From Thelonectria olida (Eukaryota; Ascomycota; Sordariomycetes; Hypocreales; Nectriaceae): a DNA stretch of 64,000 nucleotides. The notes under the pieces were generated by a model. That model was not told the origin of the DNA, searched no databases, and worked only from the letters and a program-made list of their open reading frames with translations. The stretch's first letter is position 1; every line of letters begins with the position of its first letter. Made by a program: the position numbers and the translations under genes. Positions 55,755-64,000 of this stretch are shown here, piece after piece. The stretch lies in the NCBI GenBank assembly GCA_020736575.1, contig JAGPYM010000006.1, positions 124,001 to 188,000 on the forward strand. Reading direction: 5' to 3'.

Positions 55755-58700
55755 GGGACTAGAAAATGCGTTGGGTATATAAGAGTTGAAGGATGCGAGG
55801 GAGGGTATGTGTATCCCGAGAGGGATGTTCCGAGGAGACTTGGGGTTAAGATTGAAGTGTTTAGTATGATGAGAAACGGCAACTACAACGAGAGGGGGAA
55901 AAGGGCCAGATATATAGACGACAGAAGTCTAGAGGACAATCCGAGAGTGAGGCCGAAAAATAAGAGCAGCAGACGCGGTCACTCAGAGGCAAACCGGCGG
56001 GAGTGGGTCGGGCGAGAGGGCCTCCATTCATACGGGGGGCGTCCCACAAGGAGTCGCCAGACCGGGTGGGAATCGAAGGCCGCGCCTGTTGTTCAACGGA
56101 TTATTAGAGTGATAATGGTGTCAGGGAGACGGGAAAACCCTGCTCTAGACGCCGTCAGCGCCAATCGAGTGGAATATCGCAGCGAGCAGAAAGCTAACAG
56201 ACGGCGTCATGGAGAAGACCCCCCTCCCCGGTCCGAGAGGCGTGTTAGTCTAAAGAACTGGAGAGCATCATCACATCGAGAGAGCAAGGTCAGGGACAAG
56301 ACCAACAATAAAAACACCAACCACAACCCCAGATCCAGATTCTCCAGGAAGGCAAGGGACGTGAGGGCACTGATTGCTGCAATGTGAGATGTTTGGGTGC
56401 CGAAAGCCGACCAGCTCGACGAGCACACCAGGTGTTACCTAATACGAAGCCCCGGCAGTGCGACCACAGAGCCGCACCCGGGCCTCTCCTTGGCTGGCGG
56501 CCGAGTTGCTATGTGTCACCGAAACCACCGAAACGGAGCCCTCTCGCTGTGTAGACTATTCTGTGGTGCCAGACGGTGCCAGAGGCAAATCACAGCAGCG
56601 CAAAACACCTCTGGACCACGAGGAAATGACCGGTTGCGAGTGGGCTCCTCCTCCAGCTCCAGTTTTGCGCCCACTCTGTTCTCTCCGCAGAGAGAGTCAG
56701 TTTGAGATTGAGTTGGGGAGCCCGTGGTAACTTTTACGTCAACATGCTGACCCTTTTACCACATGGTTTGGCTTTCTTGACTCAACGAAACCTCCCGTCG
56801 TGCCTTTTCCCCAGGAGTCGTCAAAGGCAAAAGGGTCGACGTTTCGCGGGGGCGATGCGGAGAGTGCGGGTGACGCGGAGAAGATGGAGATGCATTCCAT
56901 CTACCCATCTCTCTTTTGCGGCCCTCCGGAGTGCCGGCGCTTTAGAGGACGCTCGACGTGAAAAATCGGACGGCGCCAAGCCGGAGGCCGATGTTGCACA
57001 ACGGCAGAGTTTTCACCGGATAGGCCGAGAAGACACCTTCGGGGGACGGAGGGCCAAGAAGGGGGGAGCGGGAGCGGGAGCCTGGGAGGGGGGGGGGCAT
57101 GGCATGGCAGCGATAAGGAACACACGCTCTCTGTGTCGCTGTGCAGGTGGTGGCTGATATTGACGCACATCATCTCGTCAGCCCTGGACCGCGCACCGAA
57201 GTCTTCTCGAAGCCACACTACAGCAGCACTAGTCAGGGGGGCCAGGGCTCGCAGAGGGGGGGGCCAGGGCAGCACAGCAGAGGAACAAGTGGACATGCGG
57301 GGGATTGGGTCGTCTCACAGCACGAGGGGCCATGAAGTGTGTGCACTCAAGCATTGAACCAGGATGGCCTCTCTTTCCTCCCATTGTGTGCGTCTTCTTC
57401 GTCGTCTTCTTCGTTGGCTTCTCCATTCTCATCTTACGAGCTACACACAAGCTGGGCAAACGAGACAAGGTCCCCTGTTCTGAGGCCGGGTTCATGCCTT
57501 CTTCTTCTTTCGTCTTCTTCATCATGATCATTAGTGTTTTTCCTCTTCTCTCTCTCTGCCCCTCCTCCTCACCCTCAGTTCTCGACCTCCTCCTCGGAAC
57601 TTATCCTCTCCCGCTGGATCCCATCCCGCTGGTGGTACGATGCAATGCCTCGCTCATGGCCAGATCCGTCCCTTGCCCCCGTCTCCCGTATCCTCCCTCC
57701 ACTTCCTCTCCGCTCAAAGCCTGCATCCCCCCCCGGTTTGACTTGCCGTGCTTGCTCATCCATCCCTCATCCTCTTCACCGTGGTTGATTAGTCCAAACT
57801 GATCTGCGTTGGAAGCATCATCGCATCCCCGACTCTTCCCGTCCCACCCGCTCCCCAGCCTAACGCGTCTAGGTAGGTCCTTCATTGAAGCCGTCGTCGT
57901 CGCCCCGTGTGCCGTAACGGCTCCGACTGTCGGCCACTTAACATGTTACGTACTGCAATGCATGTATGCTTAGCTCGAGGGCTTCGGTTCCCCATCTGCT
58001 TCCATGCGCTGTTTCTAGAAAAGCAAATCCCGGCAGCCAACAAGGCCTATCCCAAATCAATCACCTAAGGTCGCATTTCCCGAACGCGCCAACTGCAGTA
58101 AGGATTAGCACGAACCCGCCCCTGTTCCTGCTTGTGCTTGTTCTTACTGGATCTGTCTGGCCAAGGTGGGAACACTGTACGGGAATCTTGCCATGGCTTC
58201 TCCGTCCCAGCCTTGGCCATTTGCCAAGCCAAACGGCTCTGCATGTTCCTCCCTGGTCAGCCGCCGACTCCAACTACATCTCTGGTCGTGTAGGCTGATC
58301 CATCCCAACTTCGCTGCTTCGCACAGACATGGACAAAAGCCAAATGACTCTTGCGCGGTTTCACGCAACTCCGGTCATAGCTCGGGTACTGCAACATGCC
58401 GACTGATCTCCCACCGGTAACCCCGAGCCTCACGCCCAACACACTCGTTCAGATTAGAATCACCATACCAGGCGCCCGCAAATCCCACCGTTTCAATGCA
58501 TGTGGTAAAGAGTATACATTAAATCGAGTCAATGAACCCCCATATCATTGGCCACTGCGACCTTCCGTCGTTGGATATCTCTTCAACTCCAGTGCGTGCG
58601 GCGTGGGCTAAGCTTTGCGGTGGATTTGTGGACTCGTGGAGAGTCTGGAGAGCAAACTCATCCACCGCAGCAAGATAGCAGATACCGGATCTCTGATGGC

Positions 58701-61073
58701 ATCTCATTTCTAATAGCATTATGAGTCAAGAATTCACTGCCACGGCGAATCCCCAGGCCTCGTTTCCCTCTTCCCCCATTTCTTCTCCCTTGCACCGTTT
58801 CAGTCGGCCCGCGACGCCTTCGCGAGCCTTCATCCTAGCCCATGCCCTCCGAGATGCTATCCACAGAAAGACTCCGCAGCTGACGACCCCGTGCTTTCCA
58901 TTTAGTCATATAAACTCCCATTCGCCGCCAGACTGGCCCGAATCCCTGTGGCTTTCGCCCTCCCACATCAATGCCTTGTGCTGGCCGAGTGGGAATCGAC
59001 TCGGGGTGCGAGCTTCGACTCTGGACGAGCGAGTCGTCCCTATGCCCCGCTGCAGTACGGGGTGAATGGCTCCATGGGCAATCGCGCGAGGTTCGAGCAT
59101 TTCTACCGCCTATTACTAATGTTTTCCCGCTGCTTACAGGTCGATGAGAGTCTGGATTTCTCACTATGAGTCTAAATTGGTGAAACGAACAGCCAAGAAG
59201 GCGCTCTCGACGAGTGTTCCCCAGCCCTCCGCTCCCAGTCACCAAATCGAGACCGTTTGTCGGATGTTACGCGCAGCCTCGACCCATTCACCTATACATG
59301 CTCGGTGCATATGAAAATATATGCGAGCCCAAACGGAGCCTAATGCCACGGGTTGCAAGGATAAGGCTGTGGCCCATATCTGTTGTTCAAGCTTCCTAAT
59401 AAGAGAGACGGGCGAGAGTTCCACACATACCCATCAGGCAACCACACATATTAGGACAACAGTAAACTCCGGAACGGGCGGGGATATCCGATTCAGTCAG
59501 ACACCCGGAAAATGTCAAAGTCCATGTCCTTGAAGACGATCATCGGCTGGTTTGATTGGGAAGCTCCTTCAACTTGGAGCTCAGCGGAGACTCGCCCGAG
59601 AAGCGAGGCTCGGGGACAGCAGCATCCGTGTTCCACCCGTTGATTCCAGATCCGACGTTCGCCTTTATGGTCAGCATGACAAAGAGGGGTTTGTCTTTGG
59701 ATAATAAGCTTTGTGGGGGTTCATTCTGCAACATCTCAAGAGTGCAGCATATCACGCTCGTGTATGCAGCTCCGTCATCGAAGTTTGACTGCTTGATCGT
59801 AGTGCGGACAGCCAACTTGATTAGCCCAAAGCTTGCTCCTAATTGAGTTTATTGAAATCAGCATGGGAACGCCCGGTATGTTCCACGAGTGCATGATCGT
59901 ATTCCAAAGAGGGCATGTTGTCGCGTGAGAAGGCCTCGCCATAGCAGTCTGAATGGTTCTTTGAACAGACTGTTTTTCTAAGCCCGCATAGAGAAGTGAC
60001 GATCTTCATCTCGTCGCTTTATGTCGAGGGGCCGGATTAAGGATTCACTCATTGCTCTTTAAATAGAGGGAACAATGATAAGGATCAGTTGAAATCGGCA
60101 ACTCTCGAGCAGCATTTGGTGCAGACACATTCGTACGATTTAGAGTCTCGGGAAGATGCGGATTGGAGTAGTATGGTCTTTATCAGTACGGACGCTCCGA
60201 AATGTCTTTCGTGTCAATTACGCCCTGCACACGTTGAGACGAAACGCCCGCGTCGATCAAAGCACGGTCACGGTTACATCTTCGAGACAGGAATATGCCT
60301 CGACTCCGATATTTAAATCAAAATGTAGTTCGCGAGCTCATCCCTGCTGCTCTTGGCTTGCCTTCCTTAGCAAGTCTTGGCTCCGGACTTGACCGTCATT
60401 GGAGGATCGCAGTTTGCTGGTCTCGGCGTCGTTACCTCCTCACTTTTCACGATCAGATGCCAAGTCGCTTACCCTATAGAGATCAATCTAAAATGAAGGC
60501 ATCACCTCATTGGAAGAATTGGATGGGTAAAAACATTAGGAGGAGTGATAAACAGTGCTTGATAATTCTCTAATTCTATATGATTCGATTTAAAAGAAGA
60601 TCCTAAGACTGCAAGACTCTCGTGCAGATGGCATTCTGATCAGTTGTGTCACGGAATCATCAATCCTGTCCTCATTTGGATCATTGTGTAAGGACCATTG
60701 TTTCTGGTGTCGGAAACAAAGATAGTCTAAAGTATCCATCACAGAATACTTTCATACAGTCTCTTTGCGTGCAACTGGAATAATTGAGCCATGTTGTGAA
60801 CTCGCCCAGCGAATCTGAGTGCAGAACAATTGAATGCTGACTAAGGTTGCGCTTGCACTTTCTTCTCACGAAACACCAACGCAGTGGAGGGTTGGAAATT
60901 TCGAATGCCGCCTAAGAAAAAACCCCACCATTAATCCATGCACAGAGCCAAGCCGCACACAAACTGATTGACGACGTTTCGAGACCATTTATTGTCATTT
61001 ACCTACCTACACAATCACAGAACGCAAACACTAAACGCTCTTTCGTCCAGTCACTGGACATCTGTCACCCGGC
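55755..61073. other. 5.3 kb gene-free region upstream of the permease and of NOB1
   Basis: No reading frame with a recognisable domain or splice pattern. It contains purine-rich sequence at about 55850-56000 and 57040-57110 (including a run of ten Gs near 57087-57096) and pyrimidine-rich coding-like frames at 57380-57560 that are low-complexity only. It probably holds long regulatory or untranslated sequence of the permease. No tRNA, 5S rRNA or transposon end was found. Confidence 0.5.
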
Positions 61074-62426
61074 ATGGCAACCCCTCAACCCCAGACACCC
61101 AGCGACCCCGCGCGCAAGCCCATCCACAGTCTCGTCCTCGACACTGGCCCTCTGATTAAGAACGACCCTCCCGCCAACACCCTGCGCGCAAAGGCCGAGC
61201 AGCTCTACACTCTTCCCTGCATCATCTCCGAAATTCGCGACGCCGCCACCCGCTCCCGCGTCGAAACGACCCTCCTCCCCTTCATCACCCTGCGATCCCC
61301 CAAACCAGAGAGCGTCAAATTCATCCGGGACTTTGCGAGAAGGACGGGAGACTTGGCTGTGCTGAGCAAACCGGATATCGATGTTCTGGCCCTGGGCTAC
61401 GAGTTGGAGTGTGAGCGCAATGGAGGAGACTGGAGGTTGAGGAACACCCCCGGCCAAAAGTCCGTGAATGGAAAGCCGCCTCAGAAGACGGAAGAGAACG
61501 CCGCCGACAAGGTTGAAGATGCCGCGACACCCGCGCCAGAGGAGAAGGCAGCAGAGACTGAGGCCACCACTGAGGATCAGCTCGCAGAGGAGAAGCCTAC
61601 AGAACAACCTATCGAGGAGAGCGTACAAAACTTGACTCTCGAGTCCGAGTCGTCAAAAGCAGCCAACGTCCCGGTCGACGCACCGTCAACAGAGCAAGAC
61701 AGCGCTACCCCTCAACCCACAGATGACACCCCCATCCAGGCCGACGAAGTCGACGAGGAGAAAGACGACGGTGACGCCTCCGACGACGAGGGCGGCTGGA
61801 TCACTCCCTCTAACCTCAAGAAGCACCAGTCCAAAAACCCAAACTCCTCCTCCACCCCCTCCCAGCCTGTCCAGCGCACCCTCCAAGCCGCCGTGCTCAC
61901 CTCGGATTACGCCATGCAGAACGTCGCCCTGCGCATGAACCTCAACCTCGTCGCCCCCTCCCTCACCCGCATCACCCAGCTCAAGTCGTGGGTCCTCCGC
62001 TGCCACGGCTGCTTCACCGTCTCCAAGGACACCAACCGCCAGTTCTGCCCCTCGTGCGGCCAACCTACCCTCCTGCGCACTAGCTGCTCGACCGACGAGC
62101 ACGGCGTCTTCCGCCTGCACCTCAAGCGCAACTTCCAGTGGAACAACCGCGGCAACGTCTACAGCGTGCCTAAGCCCGTCCACGGCAGCTCCAACGGCCG
62201 CCTGCCCAAGAACGCCGGCGGCCAGAACAATTGGGGCACCGGCCTCATCCACGCCGAGGACCAGAAGGAGTACACCCGTGCCAACGACGAGCAGCGCCGA
62301 GCGCGCAAGAAGGATCTCATGGACCAGGACTATCTGCCGAGCATCCTCAGCGGCGACCGTTCGGGCTCTGGCGGGAGGATTCGCGTGGGAGCAGGTCGCA
62401 ATGTGAATTCCAAGCGGAAACACTAG
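61074..62426 (+). CDS. NOB1: NOB1 endonuclease, 20S pre-rRNA site D processing
   Basis: One exon of 450 residues. The PIN domain starts with SLVLDTGPLIKN (first Mg-binding Asp), has IISEIRDAATR with the conserved Glu, and FARRTGDLAVLSKPDIDVLALGYELE, which contains the remaining aspartates. A long acidic, low-complexity insert (about 130-260) precedes the WITPSNL motif. The zinc ribbon is CHGC (Cys310, Cys313) and CPSC (Cys325, Cys328), followed by the NOB1-specific tail with FQWNNRGNVYSVPKP. NOB1 cuts the 3' end of 18S rRNA in late cytoplasmic 40S precursors. It is essential and single-copy in eukaryotes. It is convergent with NOP10, another ribosome-biogenesis gene. Confidence 0.97.
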   Translation: MATPQPQTPSDPARKPIHSLVLDTGPLIKNDPPANTLRAKAEQLYTLPCIISEIRDAATRSRVETTLLPFITLRSPKPESVKFIRDFARRTGDLAVLSKPDIDVLALGYELECERNGGDWRLRNTPGQKSVNGKPPQKTEENAADKVEDAATPAPEEKAAETEATTEDQLAEEKPTEQPIEESVQNLTLESESSKAANVPVDAPSTEQDSATPQPTDDTPIQADEVDEEKDDGDASDDEGGWITPSNLKKHQSKNPNSSSTPSQPVQRTLQAAVLTSDYAMQNVALRMNLNLVAPSLTRITQLKSWVLRCHGCFTVSKDTNRQFCPSCGQPTLLRTSCSTDEHGVFRLHLKRNFQWNNRGNVYSVPKPVHGSSNGRLPKNAGGQNNWGTGLIHAEDQKEYTRANDEQRRARKKDLMDQDYLPSILSGDRSGSGGRIRVGAGRNVNSKRKH

Positions 62427-62661
62427 GGGGGACGAGTTCAAGTTGCACGTAGTTTTGGGACGTGGTTCAATAGAGGGAAACAACAAAAGTTTATGATTGA
62501 ATGCCAGAAAATCTTTTTCCACATGTCTAATCCATTGTGCCAAACAAACGCCTCTGGTGTGAAGTGACCTTATAACGCCCATCCACCTCTGTCTTTCGAC
62601 CTCGTTCCTCCATCAATCCACCTCGTTCGTTTTCCAATTCGCGAATCGCTTCACCGCATAT

Positions 62662-62913
62662 TTACTGCTCCTCCTCCTCTGCAATCTTCAATTAGCCATC
62701 TCTCGACCAAACCACCTGCCACATGGGGTAAAACTCACTCTGCTGGGTCAACAGCAGACCGAAGCGTCGCTTGAGCGTAACGCGCTGGCGGGACCACTTG
62801 TCGTCAGGGGAGAAGCGCGCGGGGTGCGCAGACTTGGTGACCTGGCCGTGGGCAACCTTCTTGAGGGTGTACAGGCGGTTGCCGTTGGCGTCGAGGGTGT
62901 ACATAAGATGCAT
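62662..62913 (-). CDS. NOP10: NOP10, H/ACA snoRNP subunit
   Basis: Exon 1, 62913-62739, encodes [19 protein letters not shown], then [18 protein letters not shown] and RFGLLLTQQ, a near-complete NOP10. Reading straight on gives a 15-residue unrelated tail, whereas a GTGAGT donor right after the codon for QQ, a CTAAT branch site and a CAG acceptor define a 60-nt intron leading to a 17-nt final exon (62678-62662) encoding KEEEQ and stop. That gives 63 residues, the normal NOP10 size. The ATG at 62913 is the family start. The protein is part of the box H/ACA particle that makes pseudouridine in rRNA and snRNA, working with Cbf5, Gar1 and Nhp2 in the nucleolus. Confidence 0.93.
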
Positions 62914-63424
62914 GGTGGGCAAAAGGACGACGTCGTTTGGTGTTTTTTTTGGGTGGTTGGTTCTGTTCGTGATGCGGAATGTGATGGTTTGCTAGGAAAA
63001 AAAATTTAGCGGGCAATTGGGGAACAGGTCACGTGCATGGGCTTATCGTTATCGGGCTCGGTGAGAGCAGCAATCCGGATGAACGCCTCAATCCCTGTCA
63101 CCTGCATTCGTCCTCTGGTACGACATTACAACCATGGCTCTTTATTTAATACATACTACGTCACAAGGAAATAAGACGGCGTGGGCTTTATTTGAACATA
63201 TATAATGAGTGGATTCAATTGGTAGGGCCAGACTAAAGATACTATATTCAACAGTTCATAGAGCGTGAGCACGCCCAATATTCGTGTCCAAGATAGGTTG
63301 TGCCAATTCACACTTAAGGAATGTTCCACCACTAACAACAATCATAACTAGAACGTAAAAGCACGAAAATCATTAAAAGCAAGATACGACTGAATAACAA
63401 TCTGGTTTCTCAAGTCATGAGCGC
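62914..63424. other. Intergenic, NOP10 promoter / AdoMetDC 3' region
   Basis: About 500 bp, AT-rich from 63130 to 63410. No gene seen. Confidence 0.6.
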
Positions 63425-64000
63425 CTAAAGAGGCTCGCCAACACGAGCAGACTTGCCACCAGCCCATCCCTCGCGCTCGTAGAAACGGAAGACGAGATCA
63501 TAGTCCTCAAAGTCGTGGACAATACGATCAATTCGTCGATATCCACGGACGGGGTCAACAAGCCGGTTGGAAGCCCAAGTCTTCGTGTCATCTCCGCCCA
63601 TGCCATAGGGGTTGGCAGCTTGGCCTTTGTCCTGGAACAAGGTGACGCTGAAGCGACCGGGGCGGAAGATATTGACCACATGCTCGATGATCTCAGTGGT
63701 GGTGCGTCTGCTCTGACCTCCCGGGACGTTGGTCTCGAACGAGGCAAAGGAGCACTCAGGCTCAGGGGTCACGTGGACGGTGAAGTAGTGCTCAGACTTG
63801 GCGGGGACGCCCTCGGCCTGAGCAGCAGGAATAACACCGTTCGCGGAGAACCCACATGGGCTGAAGAGATAGGCATCAACGCGAGCATCAGGATACTCAG
63901 CAGTCGAGTACACACTCGAAAGACCGCAGCTCTCCGAAACAACGGTTCCCAAAGCGTGACCCTCAGTGGTCAACTCCTCAATTGAGTCGAGCGAGCTATC
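63425..64000 (-). CDS. SPE2: S-adenosylmethionine decarboxylase, C-terminal part, cut by window edge
   Basis: 191 codons and a stop remain; the 5' part, including the Glu-Ser-Ser self-cleavage site, is beyond the window. DAYLFSPCGFSANG contains the conserved Ser of the CGYSMNG-type motif and YFTVHVTPEPECSF the conserved His, the two residues that assist processing and pyruvoyl formation. SFETNVPGG, the FRPGRFSVTLF beta strand and GYRRIDRIVHDFEDYDLVF end the protein as in other fungal enzymes. It makes decarboxylated AdoMet, the aminopropyl donor for spermidine and spermine. No intron is seen in the part present. Regulation by an upstream ORF is known in the family but that region is not visible here. 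Confidence 0.95.
   Translation of the reverse strand, partial: DSSLDSIEELTTEGHALGTVVSESCGLSSVYSTAEYPDARVDAYLFSPCGFSANGVIPAAQAEGVPAKSEHYFTVHVTPEPECSFASFETNVPGGQSRRTTTEIIEHVVNIFRPGRFSVTLFQDKGQAANPYGMGGDDTKTWASNRLVDPVRGYRRIDRIVHDFEDYDLVFRFYEREGWAGGKSARVGEPL

Noticed and set aside
61686..62582. 298-codon minus-strand open frame
   Set aside because: Antisense to NOB1, produced by its C/G-rich codon third positions; no domain.

Overview
The window is nuclear DNA of a filamentous ascomycete (Pezizomycotina), most likely a sordariomycete. The support for this is short introns (about 47-95 nt, one of 240 nt) with GT-AG borders and CTAAC/CTAAT branch sites, Zn2Cys6 regulators, RTA1-like proteins, a LaeA-like methyltransferase, a fusicoccane/ophiobolin-type terpene cyclase and a Mutator-like transposase. 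Species cannot be named from the sequence. I found 26 protein-coding genes, two of them cut by the window edges. I saw no tRNA, rRNA or CRISPR array. Gene models were built by reading exons by eye so that reading frame and family motifs run through every splice.

Layout. 1-1.3 kb: 5' part of a MULE transposase with its presumed terminal sequence. 1.9-6.9 kb: two divergently transcribed glycosyltransferases (a GT31/fringe-like type II membrane protein and a processive GT2 synthase). 7.3-12.1 kb: a UPC2-type Zn2Cys6 regulator beside a divergent pair of RTA1 paralogues, with recurring CTTCGGAT/ATCCGAAG sites. 13.7-15.4 kb: a membrane-anchored arylsulfotransferase-like protein. 16.7-18.2 kb: a DEDDh RNA exonuclease with a duplicated N-terminal segment. 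18.9-29.0 kb: a nitrogen/amide-catabolic-looking block (Zn2Cys6 regulator, SDR, amidase, second Zn2Cys6 regulator, Dal5-type MFS permease).

29.8-51.5 kb is the most interesting part. It holds a LaeA-like methyltransferase, a GMC oxidoreductase, a cytochrome P450 and a stand-alone class I terpene cyclase, followed by an ADP-ribosylglycohydrolase, a family-16 methyltransferase, a Zn2Cys6 regulator, a small membrane protein, a LITAF protein and a DHA2-type MFS exporter. Together these read as a candidate terpenoid biosynthetic gene cluster. The cyclase lacks the prenyltransferase domain that its chimeric relatives carry, so it would need its C20/C25 diphosphate made elsewhere.

51.5-61 kb is gene-poor, with one AAAP amino-acid permease between a 2.7 kb and a 5.3 kb gap. 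61-64 kb is conserved housekeeping: NOB1 (18S rRNA maturation), NOP10 (H/ACA snoRNP) and the C-terminal part of S-adenosylmethionine decarboxylase. The accessory-to-core transition therefore lies near 61 kb.
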